From: Parabacteroides timonensis
GTDB taxonomy: Bacteria; Bacteroidota; Bacteroidia; Bacteroidales; Tannerellaceae
Direction of reading: 5' to 3'
Length of the DNA stretch: 64,000 bases
Assembly: GCF_900128505.1 (NCBI RefSeq)
Contig: NZ_LT669940.1
Location: 1,150,883 to 1,214,882, forward strand
Part shown: one piece after another, positions 15,833 through 23,385 of the stretch
Numbering within the stretch: position 1 is the stretch's first letter
Layout of the letters: each line of letters opens with the position of its first letter
Made by a program: the position numbers and the translations under genes
Notes under the pieces: generated by a model
What the model was told of the DNA's origin: nothing
The model's database searches: none
Seen by the model: only the letters and a program-made list of their open reading frames with translations

Positions 15833-16804
15833 ATGAAATATTTGAATAAAGAAACGAATGGCATTACCCTTTCCCGTATTGGTTTAGGGGCGATGAGAAT
15901 GGCTGATGTTCAGCAAGGTGTCGATACTATACATGCTGCACTGGACAGTGGAATAACTTATCTGAATACAGGGGATTTCTATGGTCACGGTGAGAGCGAA
16001 CTGGTTGTCCGGGAAGCGTTGAAAACTCGTAGGCGGGAAGATGTCTTTATTTCTGTCAAGTTTGGTGGGATGCTTACTCCTGATGATCGTTTTTATGGTA
16101 TCGACGTACGTCCTCAAAATGTACAGAATTATTTGGCTTATACACTGAAGCGGTTGGGGACGGATTATGTCGACCTGTATCAACCCGCCCGTATCAACCC
16201 GCATATCCCGGTGGAAGAGACGATCGGAGCGGTAGCGGATATGGTAAAAGCCGGCTATGTGCGTAATGTCGGGATTACCGAGATCGATGCGGACACACTG
16301 CGTCGTGCACATGCCGTTCACCCGATCAGCCTGGTTGAAGTGCGGTATTCACTACTCGACAGGGAGATCGAACAAAGCCTGATTCCCACGGCACGCGAAC
16401 TGGGTATCGGGATTGTTACTTTTGCCAACCTGTTCCATGGAGTGATCGGAGGTAGCAACCCGGCAGAAAAACTGGCAACATTGAGCCAACGAATGCCGTC
16501 GCAGGCTGCGGAAAAGTTGAAACAGGCTGTTTCACGGCTGGATATATTGAAAAAAATTGCTGCCGGGAAGAACGTTACCGTGTCGCAATTAGCCATCGCA
16601 TGGGTATTGGCGCAGGGTGATGATATATTGGCTTTGGTTGGTTCCCGCACAGTCAGCCAGCTGCATGACACCGTCAAGGCGGTTGATATCGACCTGAATA
16701 AAGAAGATCTGCAACGTATCAAGCAGGCTATACCCAAAGAATATGCCTCCAATTCCGCCATGCTGCCTATCAACCTGGATGAAAACGGGTTGTTCAAATT
16801 TTGA
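15833..16804 (+). CDS. aldo/keto reductase family oxidoreductase
   Basis: A 323-residue TIM-barrel oxidoreductase of the aldo/keto reductase superfamily, NADPH-dependent by family. It shows the N-terminal LSRIGLGAMRM, the DFYGHGESE segment, the ISVKFG strand, TLKRLGTDYVDLYQPARI and the C-terminal cofactor part (ALVGSRTVSQLHD). Of the classical tetrad Asp-Tyr-Lys-His, Tyr50 and Lys76 are present, but Asp is Asn45 and the His position is Ala119 in the QPARI motif. This is a known-looking subgroup rather than random decay, since the surrounding blocks are intact. Substrate unknown. The 297-bp region upstream (15536-15832) holds the DUF3791 promoter area and AT-rich sequence; I see no clear promoter for this gene there. 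Confidence 0.9.
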   Translation: MKYLNKETNGITLSRIGLGAMRMADVQQGVDTIHAALDSGITYLNTGDFYGHGESELVVREALKTRRREDVFISVKFGGMLTPDDRFYGIDVRPQNVQNYLAYTLKRLGTDYVDLYQPARINPHIPVEETIGAVADMVKAGYVRNVGITEIDADTLRRAHAVHPISLVEVRYSLLDREIEQSLIPTARELGIGIVTFANLFHGVIGGSNPAEKLATLSQRMPSQAAEKLKQAVSRLDILKKIAAGKNVTVSQLAIAWVLAQGDDILALVGSRTVSQLHDTVKAVDIDLNKEDLQRIKQAIPKEYASNSAMLPINLDENGLFKF

Positions 16805-16851
16805 CTTTTTAGTGTTGTAACCTATATGTCATTTCCTGGTAAATTTCTTTA

Positions 16852-16882
16852 TTGTCTAATTAGAATTAAATCACTAACTTTG
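16852..16882 (+). promoter_or_regulatory. promoter of ileS (Bacteroidetes type)
   Basis: TTG (16852-16854), 20-base spacer, TAACTTTG (16875-16882), 35 bp before the start codon. The -7 box is a full match to TAnnTTTG. Confidence 0.7.
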
Positions 16883-16917
16883 CGGCATTTTTAGAAGATT
16901 GATAAAAATAACGCGAT

Positions 16918-19900
16918 ATGAGTAAGAAATTTACCGAATACTCTAAGTTCGACTTGTCGAACGTCAATAAAGAGGTGTTGAAGAAATGGCAGGATGGCGA
17001 CATCTTCCATAAGAGTCTTGAAATCCGTGAAGGATACCCCTCGTTTGTATTTTATGAAGGTCCGCCTTCTGCAAACGGAATGCCGGGTATTCACCATGTT
17101 ATTGCTCGTTCGATTAAAGATATTTTCTGCCGTTACAAGACCATGAAAGGATATCTGGTGAACCGTAAGGCAGGATGGGATACTCACGGCCTGCCAGTTG
17201 AGCTGGGCGTAGAGAAATCTATGGGTATAACCAAGGAAGATATCGGTAAGAAGATTTCTGTCGCTGACTATAACGCAGCTTGCCGCCGCGATGTGATGAA
17301 GTTTACCAAAGAATGGGAAGACCTCACCGACAAGATGGGCTACTGGGTGGATATGGAAAACCCGTATATCACTTACGATAACCGTTATATCGAAACATTG
17401 TGGTATCTGCTGAAAGAATTATATAAGAAAGGTTTACTGTACAAGGGATATACCATCCAGCCGTATTCACCGGCTGCCGGGACAGGTCTTAGCTCACACG
17501 AGTTGAACCAGCCGGGTTGCTACCGCGACGTGAAGGATACCACTTGTACGGCACAATTCCATATCCTCGATCCGAAGCCGGAAATGGCACAGTTCGGCGA
17601 TCCGTTCTTCCTGGCATGGACGACTACTCCATGGACATTACCTTCCAATACGGCACTTTGCGTAGGCCCGAATATCACTTATGTGGCTGTTCAGACTTAC
17701 AACCCGTATACAGGTATGCCGATGACAGTCGTATTGGCTAAGGATCTGATGGATGCACATTTCAATCCGAAGGCTGCAGAACTGGAACTGTCAGACTATA
17801 AGATCGGCGATAAATTGATCCCGTTCAAGGTGGTTGGCGAGTGGAAAGGCCCGGAACTGGCCGGTATGCATTACGAACAGTTGATCCCCTGGGTAAATCC
17901 GGGAGAAGGTGCTTTCCGTGTGATCACCGGTGATTATGTAACAACGGAAGATGGTACAGGTATCGTTCATATCGCTCCGACATTCGGTGCGGACGACGAC
18001 CGTGTGGCGAAAGCTAGCGGTGTACCTCCTTTGATGATGGTCGATAAGGACGGTAATAATCGCCCGATGGTGGATATGACCGGTAAGTTCTATCTAATGG
18101 AAGATCTTGATCCTGAGTTCGTACAGACTCGTATGAATGCAGCCGATTACGATCCGTTCCAGGGTAAGTTCGTAAAGAATGCTTACGATCCGAAAAAAAC
18201 GGACAAAGACGAAACATTGGATATCGAGATATGTATGATGCTGAAGGTGCAGAACCGTGCGTTCCGTATCGAAAAGCATGTACACAACTACCCGCACTGC
18301 TGGCGTACCGACAAACCGGTATTATACTATCCGCTGGATAGCTGGTTTATTCGTACCACTGCCTGCCGCGACCGTATGATCGAACTGAACAATACGATCA
18401 ACTGGAAACCGCAGAGTACCGGTACAGGCCGTTTCGGTAAATGGTTGGAAAACCTGCAGGACTGGAACCTGAGCCGTAGCCGTTACTGGGGTACTCCGCT
18501 GCCTATCTGGCGTACGGAAGACGGTACGGAAGAAAAATGTATCGGTTCGGTAGAAGAGTTGTACAACGAAATAGACAACGCTGTTAAAGCCGGATTTATG
18601 GAGTCTAATCCATATAAGGACAGAGGTTTCAATCCGGGCGAATACAATAAGGACAATTACGAAAAGATCGACCTGCACCGTCCGTATGTGGATGAGGTGA
18701 TCCTTGTTTCTGACAACGGTAAGCCGATGAAGCGTGAGACTGACCTGATCGACGTTTGGTTCGACTCGGGTGCGATGCCTTATGCCCAGATCCATTATCC
18801 GTTCGAGAATAAGGAGTTACTGGATAGTCGCGAGGTATATCCGGCTGACTTTATCGCTGAAGGCGTAGACCAGACACGTGGCTGGTTCTTTACCTTGCAT
18901 GCACTGGCAACGATGGTATTCGACAGTGTGGCTTACAAAGCGGTTGTGTCTAATGGCCTTGTATTGGATAAGAACGGTAACAAGATGTCCAAACGTCTGG
19001 GTAATGCCGTCGATCCGTTCTCAACGATCGAACAGTATGGTTCCGACCCGTTGCGCTGGTATATGATCACCAATGCGTCTCCATGGGATAATATCAAGTT
19101 CGATATCGACGGTATGGATGAAGTGCGCCGTAAATTCTTCGGTACATTATATAATACGTATTCATTCTTTTCACTGTATGCAAACGTGGACGGATTCGAT
19201 TACTCGGAACCGGATGTCCCTCTGAAAGAACGTCCGGAAATCGACCGTTGGATCCTTTCGTTGTTGAATACATTGGTGAAGGATGTCGACGGATTCTATG
19301 ATACCTACGAACCGACGCGTGCCGGACGTGCTATCTCTGAATTCGTGAACGATAACCTGAGTAACTGGTATGTACGTCTGAACCGCCGCCGTTTCTGGGG
19401 TGGAGGCATGACAACGGATAAATTGTCTGCTTACCAGACATTATATACTTGCCTGGAAACGATCGCCAAGTTGATGTCACCGATCGCTCCGTTCTATGGA
19501 GATCAGTTGTTCTGCGACCTGATTGCCGTTACTGGACGTGAGACAGTAGAGTCTGTTCACTTGTCGGATTTCCCGAAATATGATGAAGCATTGATCGACA
19601 AGGATCTGGAAGAACGTATGAAGATGGCACAGGATGTATCTTCTATGGTATTGGCTTTGCGTCGTAAGGTGAATATCAAAGTTCGCCAGCCGCTGCAAAC
19701 GATTATGGTACCCGTTGTCGATGCTCACCAGCAGGAAAGCATCGAGGCGGTAAAGAACCTGATCCTGAACGAAGTGAATGTGAAGGAACTGAAGTTTGTC
19801 GATAACGCCGCCGGTATCCTGGTGAAACGTATCAAGCCGGACTTTAAGAAGTTAGGCCCGCGTTACGGTAAGATCATGAAGAGCCTGGCTGCCGCTATCC

Positions 19901-20346
19901 AGGGCATGAGCCAGGAAAATATCCTTGCTTTCGAAGCTGCCGGAACATTCACATTGAGTGTGGAGGGACAGGACGCAACAGTCGAACTGGCTGATGTGGA
20001 AATCATTTCGGAAGATATCCCCGGATGGCTGGTTGCCAACGAAGGACGCCTGACAGTGGCACTGGATATTACAGTAACGGAAGACTTGCGTAAGGAAGGA
20101 TTGGCCCGCGAACTGGTGAACCGTATCCAGAACCTGCGTAAGAGCAATGGTTATGATATCACGGATAAGATTACTGTTACGGTTCTTTCTTCCGATGAAA
20201 TGGATGAAGCGATTAAAGAGTATAATGAATATATAGCAAACCAGGTACTGGCTGTGTCGGTTGAAATTACAGATCATGCAATAAGCGATGCAACTGTGCT
20301 TGATTTTGAAGACTTCAACCTGTCGGTTCGTATCGAAAAGGAATGA
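16918..20346 (+). CDS. ileS: isoleucyl-tRNA synthetase
   Basis: This 1142-residue enzyme charges tRNA-Ile with isoleucine. Class I signatures are clear: the HIGH motif as GIHH at residues 57-60 (in PPSANGMPGIHH) and KMSKR at 689-693 (in KNGNKMSKRLGN). The editing domain lies in the large insertion between them (TTTPWTLPSNTALCVG, then GTGIVHIAPTFGADD). The anticodon-binding helical domain follows (from about 750) and a C-terminal domain ends the protein. The length fits the long eukaryote-like IleRS form with a C-terminal DUF5915-like part, common in Bacteroidetes; that form is often linked with resistance to mupirocin in other bacteria, which is family knowledge only. It stands alone under its own promoter. 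Confidence 0.98.
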   Translation: MSKKFTEYSKFDLSNVNKEVLKKWQDGDIFHKSLEIREGYPSFVFYEGPPSANGMPGIHHVIARSIKDIFCRYKTMKGYLVNRKAGWDTHGLPVELGVEKSMGITKEDIGKKISVADYNAACRRDVMKFTKEWEDLTDKMGYWVDMENPYITYDNRYIETLWYLLKELYKKGLLYKGYTIQPYSPAAGTGLSSHELNQPGCYRDVKDTTCTAQFHILDPKPEMAQFGDPFFLAWTTTPWTLPSNTALCVGPNITYVAVQTYNPYTGMPMTVVLAKDLMDAHFNPKAAELELSDYKIGDKLIPFKVVGEWKGPELAGMHYEQLIPWVNPGEGAFRVITGDYVTTEDGTGIVHIAPTFGADDDRVAKASGVPPLMMVDKDGNNRPMVDMTGKFYLMEDLDPEFVQTRMNAADYDPFQGKFVKNAYDPKKTDKDETLDIEICMMLKVQNRAFRIEKHVHNYPHCWRTDKPVLYYPLDSWFIRTTACRDRMIELNNTINWKPQSTGTGRFGKWLENLQDWNLSRSRYWGTPLPIWRTEDGTEEKCIGSVEELYNEIDNAVKAGFMESNPYKDRGFNPGEYNKDNYEKIDLHRPYVDEVILVSDNGKPMKRETDLIDVWFDSGAMPYAQIHYPFENKELLDSREVYPADFIAEGVDQTRGWFFTLHALATMVFDSVAYKAVVSNGLVLDKNGNKMSKRLGNAVDPFSTIEQYGSDPLRWYMITNASPWDNIKFDIDGMDEVRRKFFGTLYNTYSFFSLYANVDGFDYSEPDVPLKERPEIDRWILSLLNTLVKDVDGFYDTYEPTRAGRAISEFVNDNLSNWYVRLNRRRFWGGGMTTDKLSAYQTLYTCLETIAKLMSPIAPFYGDQLFCDLIAVTGRETVESVHLSDFPKYDEALIDKDLEERMKMAQDVSSMVLALRRKVNIKVRQPLQTIMVPVVDAHQQESIEAVKNLILNEVNVKELKFVDNAAGILVKRIKPDFKKLGPRYGKIMKSLAAAIQGMSQENILAFEAAGTFTLSVEGQDATVELADVEIISEDIPGWLVANEGRLTVALDITVTEDLRKEGLARELVNRIQNLRKSNGYDITDKITVTVLSSDEMDEAIKEYNEYIANQVLAVSVEITDHAISDATVLDFEDFNLSVRIEKE

Positions 20347-20374
20347 ATTTTTTATTAAAAAAGAAAGGCGTCCC

Positions 20375-20404
20375 TTGCTGCATATAAATATTATCGTATA
20401 TTTG
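20375..20404 (+). promoter_or_regulatory. promoter of the dksA-like/lspA operon
   Basis: TTG (20375-20377), exactly 19 bases, TATATTTG (20397-20404). It lies 62 bp before the ATG at 20467 and is the only good match in the 120-bp gap after ileS. Confidence 0.7.
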
Positions 20405-20466
20405 GACTGCGACATTGGATCGCCTGATGTATATATTATGAATGTTGAACCTAAAATTATTGAACC

Positions 20467-20847
20467 ATGGCAGAAAAGACAAGATATTCGGATGCTGAAC
20501 TCGAGGAGTTTCGCGCCATTATTTTAGAGAAGTTAGAGGTAGCAAAAAAGGATTATGAGTTGTTGAGATCGGGTGTAACCAATTCTGATGGTAACGACGT
20601 GGCTGATACATCACCTACATTCAAGGTGTTGGAAGAAGGCGCCGCAACCTTATCGAAAGAAGAGGCCGGACGTTTGGCACAGCGTCAGATGAAGTTCATC
20701 CAGAACTTACAGGCAGCTTTGATCCGTATCGAAAATAAGACTTACGGCATTTGTCGTGAAACGGGTAAACTGATCCCGAAAGAAAGACTGCGTGCCGTAC
20801 CTCATGCTACTTTGAGTATCGAAGCAAAACAAGGAGGTAAAAGATAA
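20467..20847 (+). CDS. TraR/DksA-family protein with degenerate zinc finger
   Basis: A 126-residue DksA/TraR-type protein. The N-terminal two-thirds form the coiled-coil part (LEEFRAIILEKLEVAKKDYE, then LAQRQMKFIQNLQAALIRIE). The C-terminal zinc-finger region reads YGICRETGKLIPKERLRAVP, with a single Cys, so the four-cysteine zinc site is lost, as is usual in Bacteroidetes homologues. By family, DksA-like proteins enter the secondary channel of RNA polymerase and adjust transcription with ppGpp; whether this form does so is inference. The stop codon TAA is directly followed by the lspA ATG, so the genes are co-translated. Confidence 0.9.
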   Translation: MAEKTRYSDAELEEFRAIILEKLEVAKKDYELLRSGVTNSDGNDVADTSPTFKVLEEGAATLSKEEAGRLAQRQMKFIQNLQAALIRIENKTYGICRETGKLIPKERLRAVPHATLSIEAKQGGKR

Positions 20848-21471
20848 ATGAAATTTTCAAAAGGTTGGGGAGCAGTGTTTATTGTAATGCTGCTCCTTCT
20901 TCTTGACCAGGCTCTCAAAATTTGGATCAAGACACATCTGCAACTGCATGAAAGTATAGAAATCACCCCGTGGTTTTATCTGTACTTTACCGAAAACCCG
21001 GGAATGGCTTTCGGAATTGAAGTGATTGGCAAGTTGTTCTTATCTATATTCCGCATCGTGGCGGTCGGCTTTATCGGTTATTACCTGTATAAGCTGGTGA
21101 AGGAGAAGTACAGTTTTGGTTTTATTGCTTGTGTCTCATTGATATTTGCAGGGGCTATCGGTAATATAATAGATTCTATTTTTTATGGAGTCATATTCGA
21201 CCATAGTTTTGGTCAGGTCGCTTCACTTATGCCCGCTGAGGGTGGGTATGCCACCTGGCTGCACGGAAAAGTGGTGGATATGTTTTACTTCCCGTTGATT
21301 CAGACAGAGTTTCCGGACTGGTTCCCGATCTGGGGAGGAGAGGAGTTCGTCTTCTTCCGTCCGATCTTCAACCTGGCAGATTCGGCTATCTGTGTAGGTG
21401 TTTTTCTGTTGTTGATATTTTACAGGCATACTTTGTCGGACAGTCTCTCGAAAGAAAAAGAAAAGAAATAA
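20848..21471 (+). CDS. lspA: lipoprotein signal peptidase (signal peptidase II)
   Basis: A 207-residue inner-membrane aspartyl protease that cleaves prolipoproteins after lipidation. Four membrane spans are visible (about 8-22, 63-84, 90-108, 178-193). The catalytic Asp pair is Asp144 (KVVDMFYF) and Asp178 (FNLADSAICVGV), with the conserved GNIIDS (Asp109) and FTENPGMAFG segments. It is longer than the E. coli enzyme because of a loop between the third and fourth spans (about 115-170), typical of Bacteroidetes. It abuts the DksA-like gene upstream and the DUF4296 lipoprotein gene downstream with no spacing, in one operon. The many lipoproteins in this window are its likely substrates. Confidence 0.97.
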   Translation: MKFSKGWGAVFIVMLLLLLDQALKIWIKTHLQLHESIEITPWFYLYFTENPGMAFGIEVIGKLFLSIFRIVAVGFIGYYLYKLVKEKYSFGFIACVSLIFAGAIGNIIDSIFYGVIFDHSFGQVASLMPAEGGYATWLHGKVVDMFYFPLIQTEFPDWFPIWGGEEFVFFRPIFNLADSAICVGVFLLLIFYRHTLSDSLSKEKEKK

Positions 21472-22281
21472 ATGCGGAACAATTTGCGCAGATATGGCAT
21501 CGCTTTGTTGGTGGCTACTTTACTGGTTTCATGCAGTAAGGTGCCCGATGGTATTCTCTCTGAAAAAGAGATGAAGGCCGTCTTGCTCGATATGCAGCTG
21601 GCAGAGGCTATGATCAATACCGATTATAAGACTTATAGTGATGATGCAAAAAAGGAGGCGCTTTATCAGGGGGTGTTCCGCAAACATAAAATAGAACAGG
21701 CCGTTTACGACAGCTCGTTGGTATGGTATGGCCGTAACCTGGATATATATATGCAGGTGTACGATCTGGTACTGGCGGAATTGAATGAACGTCAGAAAGC
21801 GCTGGGAGACGTACAGGCTAGTGCTGCTCCGGTATCGAAACAGGATTCTGTGGATATCTGGCCGCGACTGACTTATCTTACCTTTGAACCGAATGCCTTG
21901 TTTAACGGAGTGACTATCGATATCAAACCGGAGACAAACTATCCTTCCGGCAGTACTTTCGTCCTGGGAATGCGTGTCTGGGGATTGAATGCTAATATGA
22001 AGAATCACCCGGAAATCCGCTTGAGCGCTAATCAGGGGGATACGATCATTACCGTGAATGATAAGGTGTTGAAAGACGGTTATCACGAAACGACTTTGCG
22101 TACGTTGCCGACCAAGCAGGTGAAGAGCGTATATGGCTTTATCCGTCTGGATGGGAAAGATGACTCGACTTCTTATTTCAAAGTCTATGTGGACAGTCTG
22201 AACCTGATGCGATACAATTACGGACGGTTGTCTGTTCCTAAAGACTCTGTAAACATAGCCAATAAAGATTCTGTAAAATAA
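21472..22281 (+). CDS. DUF4296 lipoprotein
   Basis: A 269-residue lipoprotein (lipobox ATLLVSC, Cys21). The domain after the lipobox (KVPDGILSEKEMKAVLLDMQ, then LAEAMI and a YQGVFRKHKIEQ helix) matches the DUF4296 pattern of Bacteroidetes. The C-terminal half (about 125-260) looks like a beta-rich domain (TYLTFEPNALFNGVTIDI, VYGFIRLDGKDDS). No function is known. Its ATG directly follows the lspA stop, and in Bacteroidales this gene is a steady neighbour of lspA, so it may belong to envelope housekeeping. Confidence 0.88.
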   Translation: MRNNLRRYGIALLVATLLVSCSKVPDGILSEKEMKAVLLDMQLAEAMINTDYKTYSDDAKKEALYQGVFRKHKIEQAVYDSSLVWYGRNLDIYMQVYDLVLAELNERQKALGDVQASAAPVSKQDSVDIWPRLTYLTFEPNALFNGVTIDIKPETNYPSGSTFVLGMRVWGLNANMKNHPEIRLSANQGDTIITVNDKVLKDGYHETTLRTLPTKQVKSVYGFIRLDGKDDSTSYFKVYVDSLNLMRYNYGRLSVPKDSVNIANKDSVK

Positions 22282-22288
22282 TCCTTGT

Positions 22289-22621
22289 ATGCGCAGGATT
22301 GCTTCGCATTATATATACTGGAAGAAATGGTTCCGTATGCATTACCTCGAGTTGGATGCGGAAGGGTGTTTCGTCGGTGTATATCCTTTGGAACAGGAAA
22401 TAGCAAATACCGAATTTTATGATGGTACATTAATCCCTGTACCGGCAGGTATAACTGTTCCGGTAGGTGGAGATTTTGTGCCAGGCCAATGGGTATCGGC
22501 GGCCGATAACGTGACGGAGGGTAGTCCGGTTTCCGTCTTCCGGTTAACCCATTTTACTCCCGCGACGTCTGAACTCAGCACAGACCACTGCGGTCGCGAT
22601 TGCCACATTCAACGACTCTGA
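22289..22621 (+). CDS. small conserved-looking hypothetical protein
   Basis: A 110-residue protein (MRRIASHYIYWKKWFRMHYL, then GVYPLEQEIANTEFYDGTLI) with no signal peptide. Its start is 7 bp after the DUF4296 gene, in the same direction, and its first 85 codons are not overlapped by another gene. The last 78 bp overlap the convergent RNA methyltransferase gene, so the tail may be badly conserved. I recognise no domain. The position at the end of the lspA operon and the coding-like composition support it, but less strongly than its neighbours. Confidence 0.6.
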   Translation: MRRIASHYIYWKKWFRMHYLELDAEGCFVGVYPLEQEIANTEFYDGTLIPVPAGITVPVGGDFVPGQWVSAADNVTEGSPVSVFRLTHFTPATSELSTDHCGRDCHIQRL

Positions 22622-23311
22622 GGTTTCCCGCTCCTGCGGATAGTTGGGGATATATAACTTTTCGTTTACAAGTGCTTCGATGTCCGGACGGATGCCGTTC
22701 CCTTCATTTCCCATAATGAGGATGCCTGTGCCGGATAGTTCTTTCGTATACATATTCTCTCCGTCGAGAAAGGTTCCGTACAGGGGGATTTTCTTTTCAT
22801 GTTGCGCTTGCAGGTAGGCTTGCAGGTCGGTGTAATGTACTTTCACATGGACCAGGGCACCCATAGTCGCCTGTACGGTCTTGGGGCTGAATACGTCTGC
22901 CGTATCCTGGCTGCATACGATATGTTCGATCCCGAACCAATCGGCCAGCCGGATGATTGTACCGAGGTTTCCGGGATCTTGTATCCCGTCGAGGGCGATA
23001 ATCAGTTGGTTTGCCGGGTCTGCTTCTTCCAGAGACCAGACGGGACGTTTAAAGACGGCAAGTACGTCCTGCGGATTTTTCAGGAAGCTGGCTTTGCGGA
23101 TATCTTCATCGTCGGCCTCCAGTAACTCTTTAGCGGGGATATCTCCCTGTGTTGCCATCCAGGATGGTTTGGCTATCAGGAGGTCGCATTCGAATGCGTG
23201 CAACATATCGGCCACGAGCTTATTCCCTTCGGCAACAAATGCATTTAACTCGTTACGAAACTTCTTTAATTCAAGCGAACGGATCTGTTTTACTTTAGAC
23301 TTACTCAGCAT
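22544..23311 (-). CDS. TrmH/SpoU-family rRNA or tRNA 2'-O-methyltransferase
   Basis: A 255-residue SPOUT-class methyltransferase that transfers a methyl group from S-adenosylmethionine to a ribose 2'-OH. The N-terminal part (about 1-95) is the substrate-binding domain. The catalytic knot shows motif 1 (DGIQDPGNLGTIIRLADWFG), motif 2 (ILIMGNEGNGI) and motif 3 (IPNYPQERETSESLNVAIAT). Length and layout fit the RlmB/TrmH-like group; the exact target nucleotide cannot be read from the sequence. It is convergent with the lspA operon (78-bp overlap) and divergent from tamL. A TACTTTTG -7-like box lies upstream on its strand (23331-23338). Confidence 0.93.
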   Translation of the reverse strand: MLSKSKVKQIRSLELKKFRNELNAFVAEGNKLVADMLHAFECDLLIAKPSWMATQGDIPAKELLEADDEDIRKASFLKNPQDVLAVFKRPVWSLEEADPANQLIIALDGIQDPGNLGTIIRLADWFGIEHIVCSQDTADVFSPKTVQATMGALVHVKVHYTDLQAYLQAQHEKKIPLYGTFLDGENMYTKELSGTGILIMGNEGNGIRPDIEALVNEKLYIPNYPQERETSESLNVAIATAVVCAEFRRRGSKMG

Positions 23312-23385
23312 CTTTACTCTTTTTACAAAGCAAAAGTAAGGGAATTTATTTAATTTCAGCTACATTTGCGTGCGTAAAAGGTTGA

